From the NCBI GenBank assembly GCA_963575745.1, contig CAUYUJ010004780.1, positions 78,501 to 142,500 on the forward strand: a stretch of 64,000 nucleotides of DNA. Reading direction: 5' to 3'. The notes under the pieces were generated by a model. That model did not search any database. It saw nothing but the letters and a program-made list of their open reading frames with translations, and was not told the origin of the DNA. Origin of the DNA: Prorocentrum cordatum. Its lineage: Eukaryota; Sar; Dinophyceae; Prorocentrales; Prorocentraceae. A program made the translations under genes and the position numbers. Within the stretch, counting starts at the first letter, position 1. Every line of letters starts with the position of its first letter. Shown piece by piece: positions 32,197-42,945 of this stretch.

Positions 32197-32679
32197 TCAT
32201 TGTCTGGTTTCGCCATTCGGCATGTTGCTGGTCGTGCCCGTGCCAGTCCAGTACGCTCTGCGCAATGTTAAACACTTACATATCCATAGTGTCGTTGGTA
32301 TTTTCGTACACGATGTACATATCTGTATATAGGAGCCACTGGGCCCTACGTTGGCACGATCAAACTTGATGTCGAAATGACAGAGGCGCATTCGGATCTC
32401 TTTGAGTTCAAGGCTTTGGAAGGCTTCCTGAATTGGAGCAAACTTCCAGAAGTATCCGGACGGTCCTACCAAGACTATTTGCATCCTGAGAGCGCGTATT
32501 TTGGTCAAGAGATTACGTGTTCTCTCATAGTGTGGCCTAGCGTGTTTGCACGGCAGCCTAACATACCAGTCAGCGGGCGTATCCACCCAAAGCTGCGCGC
32601 AATCTCCGGATAAGGTTCCTCCCGGACATTGCGTCCCCATCGATGTCACTACCTCGTCACGTATAATGCGGTCGCACAT
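32197..32679 (-). pseudogene. Retroelement 3: pre-integrase segment
   Basis: The frame contains WYVRLPCKHARPHYERTRNL, LTKIRALRMQIVLVGPSGYF, WKFAPIQEAFQSLELKEIRM, RLCHFDIKFDRANVGPSGSY and TKIPTTLWICKC. It resembles the conserved block that precedes integrase in copia-like elements of dinoflagellates (as I recall them) and parallels the weaker copy at 28.28-28.6 kb. Function unknown to me. The frame is intact for 160 codons. Confidence 0.4.
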
Positions 32680-32699
32680 ATATGCCCGACGGCGTAGTT

Positions 32700-33310
32700 C
32701 GGCGGAAACCGTGTCGATACCTTATGTGACCAAAGCTTTAAAATGATATACTGTAGTGTTGGTTGTGGAGCGTGTCTCCACGCTGTTCTTTGTTATAAGG
32801 CCCGCGCCCGCGCCTGTGGCCCCCTCGGGGCAGCAAGAAGGCTTGGCCAGAGGGCCCGCCTGCCCCCGTCAGCGGGGGTCATCTATGTGGGGTAAGATAC
32901 CCGGCCTCTCGTCGCTCGAGCACGTCCTACACCCGCTGGTGCCCTGCTCGGCGGTGTTGCGCGACGACGAGCTATGGTCTCCGACGTGGAATACTGGTAG
33001 CCTGTCCTCCACAATCGGTATAGTGCCCCAGTATTCCCTGGGCGTGGCCGCCCCCGACACAGTGGGGCCGCCTGTGAGCCAGTCCCTAGCCTCCTCCAGG
33101 CGTGGATGGAGGTGGTTCGCCAGTGGGTCTGAGCCTCACTTGCCAGCTGCTTCTTTCACCTTGTGGTGGAAGCCTGCAAGCAGCATCCTGGTCATCTCAC
33201 AGTCATCCACTGGGCGATCAGGGCGATGCCAGTAGTCCTGTCGAGCTGACCATCATGGTAATCGCGTCGTCCACGGCCTGGTCCATGAAGCGGTTCAACG
33301 CTTCATGATT
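32700..33310. other. No recognisable gene inside retroelement 3
   Basis: Includes a GC-rich patch with GGCCCCCTCGGGGC and AGGGCCCGCCTGCCC (32815-32875). No coherent minus-strand frame connects the protease at 33.3 kb to the pre-integrase segment at 32.7 kb. Confidence 0.4.
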
Positions 33311-34066
33311 CTACTCGCCAGTGTAATGGCATACCTGAGAGGCTTGTCCTCGGTCGGCCTCTGTCTCATGCTGGGATGAGCCCCCAGCACTAACAGGAGT
33401 GAAAGTCTCAGCTGCTGAATCGCCCTCTGTCCCAGGAGTGCCCCCCCCATAATGCGAGCGTGAGATGGCCTGGTGTCTTGGAGGCGTGTTCTCCAGCATC
33501 AGAACTTGCGCGCCCTTGCCGAGCTGCGCCTTATATGTGTGCGGGCCTGGAAAGATAATACGTTCCTTACCCCCCTCCAGGATCAGGATCGTTCTCTTTG
33601 CTTGAATGGAGGCAAGGCTAGGGGTGGCGGGCGAGTCTGAGCCGGATCCTTCTGCTATGTTACCAACAAATGCATCCACCTTTGTGGTCGGTGGTTTGTC
33701 GGGATTCTGGTAATTGCGCGCAATTGTTCACGTTCCCGAGGTCTGGCACATGGCTGCGCCACTGCCAACTCCGTTGACGTAGAGCAGCCTTTCCAGGTTC
33801 ATGACCTTCGGCACGTGTCCATGCTGGCGGGATCGTTGGTCTAACTCTCGTGCTGTGTGAATTCCTACGATGTTAATGTTCGAACCAATGTCTACCAGCA
33901 TACTCAGTTTACCAAGGGTCCACGTTTCGAGCTTACCTGCTGAATATATTGCTGGATGCTGGCTGGGGTCGACATGGCATACGTTTCCGAGCTCATCTGC
34001 TTTCTGAGCCTCCTCTGGTGGGCGATGAACTGGTTCATCGTCACATTCATAATCAGAGGATCCCAA
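33311..34066 (-). pseudogene. Retroelement 3: retropepsin-like protease with D-I-G active site
   Basis: Frame 33728-34066 reads TWTLGKLSMLVDIGSNINIV, GIHTARELDQRSRQHGHVPK and VNGVGSGAAMC. This matches the retropepsin pattern L-V-D-T-G-S-N-x-N-L-V-G, with Thr replaced by Ile in the catalytic triplet. The frame breaks near 33700. Frame 33311-33679 continues FVGNIAEGSGSDSPATPSLA, TILILEGGKERIIFPGPHTY and LGKGAQVLMLENTPP, the second half of the fold, where I-L-x-L-x-x-G-x-E-x-x-x-F-P-G-P is typical of this element class. The catalytic Asp is still present, but DIG is not a known functional triplet in retropepsins. Confidence 0.65.
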
Positions 34067-36750
34067 TTGGCCATAAAGGCGCTAATTTCTTCCACCGTGG
34101 CGACCTCACGCTCAATTCCCCCATCGGCGTACCTTTTGGTGTTGGTCGGTTCGGGCAGTGCGTTCGTTTCTTCACCAGTGGCACGGGTCTCCTTGTCCTG
34201 CAGCAAGAATGCTGCGGTTTGTTCGTGCATCGCCCTTTCTGCAGCCACTGCCTACTCCAAGGCCGCGTTGTCCGACGGGGAGTCCACTCTCCTGCTCGTG
34301 GCCGAGCGAAGGCTGCGGCGATGCCTTGAACCCGCCTGTTGTTGTCGTTGCTGTTCTAGGCGGTCAAGCAGCGGGTTGTTGAAAGGATTTGACGCTATAT
34401 GGGTTGCAGGTGCCCCCGCATCCTACATCGATGGGGCGTTGACTGCAGGTGTCCCCGCATCGTGTGAAAGCGGTGTCAAAACTGCCATTGCTGGGGAGGT
34501 TCCCCGAATCTTTTGGCTCGTGGCCGAGCTTGTCGGTGGACTTGACACCAAGACTTCATCCAGCCTCCGGCGCACGTCAGATCTCTTGATCCTGCTGAAT
34601 GGCCACAGCTGCTGAGCTCGATGAATCAATATGCCCCGCATGTGGATATTCCGCAAGAGCGACTCCCGGCCGCCTGCATATGGCACATGGAGCCTCTACG
34701 CTGGCCCCTGCCCTTCCCCTTGAGACGTGCACCCGAGCGTTGCGGCCCCAGCATTCGGCACGGCATTGGCGACCGCACTGTAGCCTCCACATCCTTTCGC
34801 GCAATGCGAGGGACCCGAGGCAAAAGGCAAACTGTGTGAAGGCTACATAATATCCGACGCCACAAGTGTGTCTAAGCTCGGGCGTGTCCGCCCTTGCCGC
34901 TGCAGCATGGACTCATCCGCTTCGCAAGGAGGCGGTGGTGGTCCATCCCTAGAACTTGGATTGGACATCGCGGTCGGCGCGTGTCCGCGCTGAGCATTGC
35001 GATTGGCGATGTGTTGCGTCCGCCTCAAGTTCCAGTAACTCTTCTGCTGCATGCATGTTTGCTTGCATCGTCGCGTGGGTGCCATGCAAATATCACGGCA
35101 CGGTGCTTGCCGGTGGGTTAACCTCAAGTGATAGTGGCTGCATTATCGCGTCTGGGTCTGTAGGCGGGAGGTGATAACCCACGTGCGTACGTCTGTCATC
35201 CTGAGACACGTGCCGCTTGCGACCGATAGAATTCATCCGCCATGTCCCCAGCCACTTGGTTCTGGGCCAATTGGCCCACTATGTGTGTTCCATTGATCTC
35301 CGCATAGTGCTCGGGAAATAACGGATGATCCATCTGTGGTGGAACTGGTCCTTGGAGTGGCACGTATGCTGGGTGTGCAGCGAATGCCGAAATAAATGGC
35401 AGCCTATCTGGGTGGTTCGCCGATGGACTTGCATCGGGGTGCCATCCCCAGCGAGGTGTCCAGTTGTTCCGGTCTGATGTTGTTGCTGCGTAAATCTCTG
35501 CTGCTCACGTGCGGACTGCCTGTGTCCAAGCTGCTCTGCTTATGGTAATGCCATCGGTGAGCTCGTTGGACTGCAAGCGGCCTGGCCTTGGCATGGAGTG
35601 CCGAAGGGCGCAGTTGGCTTATAAATTCATAGGGGGCTCTGCCGGTGCTTTTCGCGGGGCGTCGGCCCACTGATCGAACCTACCGAAAACATCCGACAGA
35701 GTAGATGCGTCGCTGGATTGCGGCAACATCCATGAGGATGAGCCTGCATCGGTTGGCAAGGCTGCTGGTGGCCCGGCACATGTTGGCGTGGCTGCGTCCG
35801 CAGGTGCCCCCGCGTCCATCAATGCGCTGATATGCGTCTCTTCGAGCTCCGATGGAGAAGCGTCCGGGTCGAAAACCCTACCAGGCGCGGGCGCTCTAGC
35901 AATGGACTCAGGTGTGAATGATTCCATGTCGAGATATCCCATGGGCGCGTCCGCCCCAACACCACGCGGTCTGTCGGGCTCGAACAGGCTGCCTGGGAGT
36001 TCAGCATCACCTAATTATTGGTTATCGGCCAATCCCGCAGCTCATGATACTCGTCATAGTAGCACTGGGGATTGTGCCAGATCTGCTTCCGCTTGTCTTC
36101 GGGCTTCAACGTCAGCTGCATGAAGCACTTGGCCCGAATGATGCCACCGCAACCATCCGTCGAGGCGATATCGCTGGCAGAACGCCACACCTTGCTCCGC
36201 ATTGTAATAATCGCAGGAAGTATATGAATATGAATGAGTTGGGGTCGGGCCTAATTCCCGAGGAGGGTCCTGGGGTCTCCTGGCAGGCGCGGGCGCCCGT
36301 GCACAGACTGCCTGCCATGCCTACTTCGCGGGATATGCTGTGCGCGGCAGGACAGCCCGCGCTCGAGGACACCCTGTGCGGGGTCCCCCCCGGTTCCATG
36401 CATGAAGAACCTCGGGGAATCATGGCCGCTTATTTCTGCCACTGGAGTGCGCAGTGATTCTGGACACAGAATGCCAGGAAGCGAGTGTCCGTTGGAGGCC
36501 CTGATCCAGTGTTGGGACATCATGGCCATCGCGCGTTTGCTTCAGCTGACGGCGCGCCTTCGCAGCGCACGAATAATCCGTCATCTCGGCAATGTGCAGT
36601 TGCAGCAGCGCTGCATATTCGGGCGGTTGATCAGTCATCCACTCGGCGACTGCTTCGCAATAGTGACCACCCCAAGCGCAGGTCAGAACATCCAGAACCG
36701 CTACCCATCCATCGTAAGGATCCCAGGGCCAGCAATCCCTCATGACTTGC
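34067..36750 (-). pseudogene. Retroelement 3: upstream (gag-side) frames
   Basis: Several minus-strand frames in the same sense precede the protease. 33904-34248 has MAAERAMHEQTAAFLLQDKE and MNVTMNQFIAHQRRLRKQMS (helical, Gln-rich). 34577-34804 has a C-x2-C start (CAICRRPGVALAEYPHAGHI). 35619-35942 is Ser/Ala/Pro-rich with ETHISALMDAGAPADAATPT. 36011-36202 has AKCFMQLTLKPEDKRKQIWH. 36420-36743 has VAVLDVLTCAWGGHYCEAVA, EWMTDQPPEYAALLQLHIAE. None is a named domain for me. Collinearity with the protease suggests gag and leader; frames change phase repeatedly, so the region is decayed. Confidence 0.35.
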
Positions 36751-36759
36751 TGGCTGTAA

Positions 36760-37545
36760 GTATTCCCGACCTAGGCTCTGCCTAGGGGGGGTCTTACTCG
36801 GTAAACTTAAACGGGCCGGGCAGTGGGGCCCGCCCCGGGCGGCTCCCCCGGCATCCGCTCGTGGTTCCCCCAGCGGCGCCCCCTTAGCTTAGCACTGCCT
36901 ATCTCATCTTAGCTTAGATTATTTCATTTTAGTTCAGCTTAGCTTCATCTTAGCTCATGTTTATCTTAGCTTACCTTCATCTTAGCTTCGCAGAGCACAG
37001 CATAGCATTGCAGAGCGTAGCACAGCACAGCGCAGCACAGCATATCATAGCAAAGCCCAGCATAGCACAGCATAGCGCAGCATAGCGCAGCATAGCACAG
37101 TATAGCTCAGCACTGCACAGCAGAGCACAGCGCAGCATAGCATTAGCATGGGTGTAATTCCCGACCTAGGCTCCGCCTAAAGGGTTAGCTTAGCTAAACT
37201 AAGCTAAGCTAAGCTTAGCTTAATGTAGCTTAGCTTTAGCTTAGCATAGCGCAGCGCTGCATTAGCATAGCATAGCATAGAATACCATGGCCACGCATAT
37301 CATAGCATATCATAGCAGAGCGCAGCATAGCACTGCGTAGCATATCATAGCATATCATAGCGCAGACTAGCATAACACATCGTAGTAAAGCATAGTTTAG
37401 CATAGCACAGCATGACATAGCATAGTTTAGCTTAGCATAGCATAGCATAGCGCAGCAAACCATTGCATAACATAGCATATCATCGCGCAGCATAACATGG
37501 CATATCATAGCACAGCATAACATAGCATATCAACTATTGCTGCTT
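36760..37545 (+). repeat. AGCAT/AGCTT pentanucleotide-type simple repeat block
   Basis: TTAGCTTAG-type units (36890-36990, 37180-37245) alternate with CATAGCACAGCATAGCGCAG-type units (36995-37145, 37245-37535). The word CCCGACCTAGGCTCYGCCTA occurs at 36765 before the block and at 37160 inside it. Predicted Met/Cys/Tyr-rich frames are artefacts of the pentamer. Confidence 0.85.
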
Positions 37546-37556
37546 TCTTAAGGGCT

Positions 37557-37958
37557 TCAACTTCTAGGTAGGGTCGCACCGGGGTAATTATGATTTAATA
37601 GAATACGCTTGCAGGTGTGAGACCACCACGCATAAATAACAGTCAGAGTACTTCTACGTGGTAAAAGTGGGTAAGTACAGCTTATCCTCTGCATGAGGGC
37701 TTCCAACCTGGCCCTTTCCCCCCGGAAAGTCAAAGGCCCCACGTCGCGAAACTTCTCGCGCAACCTTTCTTGCGATGTTTCAGCGGCAGGCTGCGCCGGC
37801 GTCGCAGAGGGGCCAGGATTGGCATCTCTGTCGGGCGCGTCCACCGCGTCCGCCCCTTCTTGCGATGGAGATCCCGCTGGCGCGCCCGCCCCAGCTGGGG
37901 CGTCGGTGCCATCCTGCCTATTGGGCATAGCCTTTGACCGTGGCATAAGTAGTAGCAC
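37557..37958 (-). CDS. Unrecognised minus-strand frame, Ala/Pro/Asp-rich
   Basis: 133 codons. The N-terminal half is low complexity (DGTDAPAGAGAPAGSPSQEG). It is followed by a helical-looking LREKFRDVGPLTFRGERARL and a C-terminus with Trp and Arg. It may belong with 38247-38750, which is in the same phase, separated by a stop and a broken stretch. I do not recognise it. A gag-like or leader protein of another mobile element is possible. Confidence 0.25.
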   Translation of the reverse strand: MLLLMPRSKAMPNRQDGTDAPAGAGAPAGSPSQEGADAVDAPDRDANPGPSATPAQPAAETSQERLREKFRDVGPLTFRGERARLEALMQRISCTYPLLPRRSTLTVIYAWWSHTCKRILLNHNYPGATLPRS

Positions 37959-38118
37959 AGTCGGCGGCGGCTGGGCCGACGACGAGGCCGCGGCCGACGA
38001 CCCGGCAGACGCCTCGGCAGGTGGCCCACCCTGGGAGGCGGCCCACGCCGGAACTTTGACTGCGCAGCACTGGTCAGCTCCACTGCCTTTTTCTTTCCTT
38101 CAGGCCGGAGGGACTCCA

Positions 38119-39330
38119 CTTGGAGGCCTTGCGGCTCGGGCTGTGGCTGTTTGCCTACTGGCAGGTGGTGCTGGCAATTTGCGAGCGCCCTGGCTTTGCT
38201 CTTCTTTGGTCATCGGAGCCAGATCTTTCGTGGCTTTCAATTTTTCTCATCGAAGCAGCATCAAAGGGGGGCGCCAGGATTTGGCCGGTCTTTGCCCGCG
38301 GCCGAGCTCGAAACATCCTGGCCTGCAGCAAATTGGTTTCGGTGCACAGGTACCTCGAAACGCCAGGTCCGCTCGCGATGCGTCGGACCTTTTGGTAACT
38401 GGCTGATCGGGCATAGGTGTCAAGCTGCCTTTGAAGCGTTCGGCTATCTGCTTAAGACTGCCTTCGCGTCCAGTAGAGCCGCGATTGCCCTTGTTCTTCT
38501 GCCCGTTATTGTCCTCGTCTTCGAACGCGGGGCCCCCCCCCAGATCCACCTCTTGATCGAGGCGCGTCTTCTTTTTTGGGGCCGCGTCTTCTCGGGCCAC
38601 CCGGGCGCGCCCGCCCGCTGGCCCCGGCAGGTGACGTCGGCGAAAGGGGCCGCTCGCACTGCCCCCCCCCCCCCCCCCTCCCCCCAATCTTTTCACCTGC
38701 CGCTTGAGTCGATCCGGGAGGGGGCGCAAGGGCCTCGGCGCTAGGGCCACAAGCGATCCGACATGTGGCGTTCAGTTCGCAGCGGAGGGGGATACTGGGA
38801 GCGCTGTCGCCACTGACGTCGCTGTCGTCGCTGTCGTCAGCGGGATAGTCATTGGGACGTTGGGAACGCCAATCCGCGTTGAAGATCTCAACGACGCAGT
38901 CATTTCCATGAATCTGCCACGTCTCTTGCACCTCTTGACCTCGGGTGTCAGTCAACGAGATATACTCTGCAGTGGGCGTGGCCACCCTTCCGCCTAGGGC
39001 GTCGCTGTGATCGAGGATCCAAGGCGTCGCGCCATGATTAGGGCTGCGAGATGGGCGGTCATTTGGGCAGTTGCCGCGATGCGGACTGCGAGATGGGCAG
39101 GGGCATATGCGGTATGTCTTGCGCCAATCAAGCACTTCGCGCTTGAACGCCTGCATTTCGTCGCTTCCTCTGCCGCGACGTTTTGATGCGTTGGTGGCGC
39201 GGCCTGCGTCGCCATGAATAACGCAATGTTTTTCTTTTTTGTTACCCCAAACAATCACGCGCGAATCTGGGCCACTGCGTAGCCCTGCTCGAGGAAATAG
39301 TTCACATGATACCGGAGAAAACACAATCAA
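38119..39330 (-). pseudogene. Unrecognised broken minus-strand gene with a C17 tract
   Basis: Frame 38506-39330 (274 aa) has EMQAFKREVLDWRKTYRICP, EYISLTDTRGQEVQETWQIH, GNDCVVEIFNADWRSQRPND and DDSDDSDVSGDSAPSIPLRC, then poly-Gly encoded by C17 at 38662-38678. After that tract another phase (38247-38750) looks better: KKKTRLDQEVDLGGGPAFED, IAERFKGSLTPMPDQPVTKR. So the homopolymer probably marks a frameshift, real or from sequencing. The protein has mixed composition and a plausible folded N-terminal part, but I recognise no family. Confidence 0.35.
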
Positions 39331-39452
39331 GGCTATAGGGCTAGGGGGCTATAGGGCTATAGGGCTATTGCGCTATAGGGCTATAGAGCTATAAGTCCAT
39401 GGAGCTGTAGGGCTATAGGGCCACTGGGCTACGGGGCTTAGGGCTATAAGGC
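39328..39452 (+). repeat. GGGCTATA minisatellite
   Basis: Repeated CTATAGGG and GGGCTATAG words with period about 9-10 bp, degenerating to the right. Confidence 0.85.
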
Positions 39453-39714
39453 TAAGCCGAGGAAGCAATTAAGGACCCCCCCGGTGTTATCATTAGCACC
39501 GCCCCGAAATAATTAAATAATTATTCGGGTGGGTTTCGCCGAGCGATATAATTAGCACCGCGCACTTGAAAGGAAAATAAATAATTCCTGCGTCCCGCCT
39601 CGGATGGCACCCCAAGTGGAATTGTAATCAGAAGCGAGAATACGAATGAACATGCGAATAAAAACAATAATAAGAATAAGGCGAGTGTCACAGATACTGC
39701 TGACACCGTAACTG

Positions 39715-39890
39715 TTACTGCTACCGTGATGACAATGAAACCTGATGGCGCGATGCTACTGTTACTGCTATCGCGATGCTACTGTTACCGTGATGCTACC
39801 GTGATACTACCGTGATGCTACCGCGATGCTACCGTGGTGCTACCGTGATGCTACCGCGCGACTGCTACCGTGGTGCTATTGTTACTGCGC
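39715..39890 (+). repeat. GCTACCGTGAT-type minisatellite
   Basis: About a dozen GCTACYGTKATG/GTTACTGCTA units of 9-12 bp. Confidence 0.8.
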
Positions 39891-40077
39891 TGAGCGAGTC
39901 CTCAGCTTGAAACCTGCGGGAACTGCGGCCAGAAGTATCGCGCTGACGCGCTGGATCCGACTACAACGAAGCGGCCTGGGCAGGCGACCGGAACTCCAGC
40001 CTGAAGTGCGCTGAGCGAGTCCTCAGCTTGAAACCTGCGGGAACTGCGGCCAGAAGTATTGCGCTGACGCGCTGGAT
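39886..40077 (+). repeat. 121-bp-spaced direct duplication
   Basis: GCGCTGAGCGAGTCCTCAGC starts at 39887 and again at 40008. About 71 bp, ending GCTGACGCGCTGGATC, are nearly identical; the intervening 50 bp are not repeated. Confidence 0.9.
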
Positions 40078-40194
40078 CTCTGAACTGTGGCCTGAAGATT
40101 GCTGAAAGAAACTCAGCGCAACATCTGCCTGACAGATTAAGCTCGCCCCCCCCTCCCTGCCGCCCTCTTTCCCAAGGAAAAGTGAAAACTAGCA

Positions 40195-40345
40195 AAGCTG
40201 AAAGAAGATAAGGAACAGCTGAGAAAAGCTACGGAATAACTTGGACAAGCTTAAGGAAAAGCTTCGAAAAGCTAAGGAAGAGCTTCGAAAAGCTGAAAAA
40301 CAACTAAGACAAGCTGAGAAAAAACTGAAAGCAAACTGAGAGAAC
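40195..40345 (+). repeat. AAGCT-rich simple repeat
   Basis: GAAAAGCTT, GGAAAAGCTTCG and AAGCTGA words recur every 10-16 bp. Confidence 0.7.
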
Positions 40346-40469
40346 CTAAGAGAAGCTGAAAACAATTAAGACAAACAAAAGGAACCGAATGACAATTTGA
40401 AAAAATAGCCTGACGAAAGATCCAACCATACGTAGTTGTGAATGCCGCAATTGTGGATATCGTGGGGGC

Positions 40470-40512
40470 TCCTTCTCCTCCTCCTCCTCCTCCTCCTCCT
40501 CCTCCTCCCTCC
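40470..40512 (+). repeat. (CTC)n microsatellite
   Basis: Uninterrupted TCC/CTC run immediately left of the 89-bp array. Confidence 0.9.
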
Positions 40513-40513
40513 C

Positions 40514-40835
40514 TATGGGGCCACGAAGCGTGTGGGGGGTGTGCCAAAATGAGGCGGCGGCGCCATGCGAGTTGCGCCACTTGGACCTGAGATGGAGCTC
40601 CCTGTGGGGCCACGGAACGTGCGAGGGGCGTGCCACAATGGGGCGGCGGCGCCATGCGCACTGCGCCACGGCGACCTTAGGTGGAGCTCCCTATGGGGCC
40701 ACGAAACGTGTGAGGGGTGTGCCGAAATGGGGCGGCGCCGCCTATGAGGCCACGAAACGTGTGAGTGGTGCGCCGAAGCTGGGGGTGGAACCGCATGCGA
40801 GCGCAGCCGCTGAGGCCTTCGGTGGACCTCCCACC
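40514..40835 (+). repeat. 89-bp tandem array
   Basis: TATGGGGCCACG-type starts at 40514, 40603 and 40692 give an exact 89-bp period. A fourth, shortened unit starts at 40743. Each unit contains GGGGTGTGCC, GGGGCGGCGGCGCCATGCG and GGTGGAGCTCCC. Confidence 0.92.
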
Positions 40836-41824
40836 CCACCATTTCTCACCTAAAAACGACCTACGCCCCCCTCCATGCCCCCCATCCATGCCCCCCCCCC
40901 ACCTGGAACCGACACTCCGACTCTTGGGAGTCTCTGCTCTTGGGATCCCCCACCCCACCATCCATGCCCCCCTCCATGATCCCCACCTGGCTCCGACATC
41001 CAACCCCTGGGAGCCTCTGTTATTGGGGCCCCCCCACCCAACCATTTCTCGCCCAAAAACAACCTACGCCCCCCTCCATGCCCCCCTCCATGCTCGCCCC
41101 ACCTGGCCCCGAACCCCCCGCCCCTAGGAGTCTCTGTTCTTGGGGCCCCCCACCCCGGCATTTCTCGCACAAAAACGACCTGCGCCCCCCTCCATGCTCC
41201 GCTCCATGCCCCCTACCTCGCCCCGGCACTCTCACCCCCAGGAGTCTCTGTTCTTGGGACCCCCCACACCACCATTTCTCGCCCAGAAGCGACCTACGCC
41301 CCCCTCCATGCCCCCTTCCATGCCCCCCACCTGGCTCCGACATCCCCACCCCTGGGAGCCTCTGCTCTTGGGACCCCCAACCCCTCGGAGTCTCTGTTCT
41401 TGGGACCCCCCACCCCAGCATTTCTCGCACAAAAACGACCTACGCACCCCTCCATGCCCCCTCCATGCTCCCCTACCTGGCCCCGACACTCCCACCCCCG
41501 GGAGTCTCTGTTCTTGGGACCCCCTACCCCACCATGTCTCCCCCAGAAACGACTTACGCCCCCCTCCATGCCCCCCATCCATGCGCCCCCACCTGGCCCC
41601 GACATCCCCAACAACTCGAAGCCTCTGTTCCCGGTCCCCCCCACCCCACCATTTCTCGGCTACAAGCGACTTACGCACCCCTCCATGCTCCCCACCTGAC
41701 CCCGACACTCCCAGCCCTGGGAGTCTCTGATCTTGGGACCCCCCACCCCACAATTTCTCCCTCAAAAACGACCTCCCCCCTACCAACCCACAACCTTGCC
41801 CCCTACCCCACCCTAATGCCACCA

Positions 41825-41855
41825 CCCACCAACACACCCACACACACACACCACA

Positions 41856-41886
<31 letters not shown>

Positions 41887-41931
41887 CCACACACACACCA
41901 CACCACACACACACACACACACCACACAACA

Positions 41932-41984
<53 letters not shown>

Positions 41985-41985
41985 A
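41825..41985 (+). repeat. (CA)n microsatellite 1
   Basis: ACACAC run with CACCACAC variants inside the 115-bp array. Confidence 0.95.
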
Positions 41986-42433
41986 GCATTTTCTCGCCCC
42001 AAAACGACCCTGCGCCCCCCTCCATGCCCCCCCCCCCCCCCCCCCCATTCCCTCGCCCACCTGCCCAGACATCCCCAACCCGCTGGGAGCCTCTTTTTCT
42101 TGACCCCCCCGACCCCGCCATTTCTCCCCGTTCTCGCCCAAAAGCGACCTAACGCGCCCCCCTCCATGCACCCATCCATGCCCCCACCCCCCACCCACGC
42201 CTGGCCCCCGACCTTCCAGAACATTCCCACCCCTTGGAGTCTCTGTTCTTGAACCCCCCCCCCCGCCCCACATTTCTCGCCCACAATTGACGTACGCTCT
42301 CTCTATGCCCCCCCTACCAACGTGCGGCTTGCCCCCGACAGCCCCAACCCCTGGGAGCCTCTGTTCTTCGGACACTCCGCCCCACCATTTCTCGCCCAAA
42401 AACGGCCTACGCCCCCCTCCATCTCACCTTCCA

Positions 42434-42532
42434 TGCACACACACAGAGACACAGACACAGACACAGACACAGAGACACAGAGACACAGAGACACAGAGAC
42501 ACACAGACACACACACACACACACACACACAC
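42434..42532 (+). repeat. (CA)n / ACAGAC microsatellite 2
   Basis: A GACACAGACACAG hexamer-like run turns into pure CA. Confidence 0.95.
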
Positions 42533-42574
42533 CGATGAAAGCGTCCACGAATGAGACAACATGGCACACAGCAG

Positions 42575-42900
42575 TAATCAAAACACACCACACACACCAC
42601 ACACGCACACACACTACACCCACACGCACACACACACCACACACCACACACACACACCACCCGCACGCACACACACACACACGCCACACACACACACGCA
42701 CACACACACACGCCCACTCATGCAACACACTACACACGCACACACACGCTTCAGGGAAGCATCACACCCGCACACACAACACACGCCACTCAACCACACA
42801 CACACACCACGCACTACACACGCCACACACACGCCACACACCACGCACACACACACTACACACACCACGCACCCACACACACACACACACCACACACACA

Positions 42901-42943
<43 letters not shown>
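42575..42943 (+). repeat. (CA)n microsatellite 3
   Basis: About 370 bp of CACACAC with CCAC and CGCA variants. It is purest at its right end. Confidence 0.95.

Positions 42944-42945
<2 letters not shown>

Noticed and set aside
36760-37545. Cys/Met/Tyr-rich small protein on the minus strand (37236-37523)
   Set aside because: It is a translation of an AGCAT-type pentanucleotide repeat.
39328-39452. GGGCTATAG repeats as interstitial telomere sequence
   Set aside because: The dinoflagellate telomere repeat is TTTAGGG. The unit here is 9-10 bp and does not contain that heptamer in tandem.
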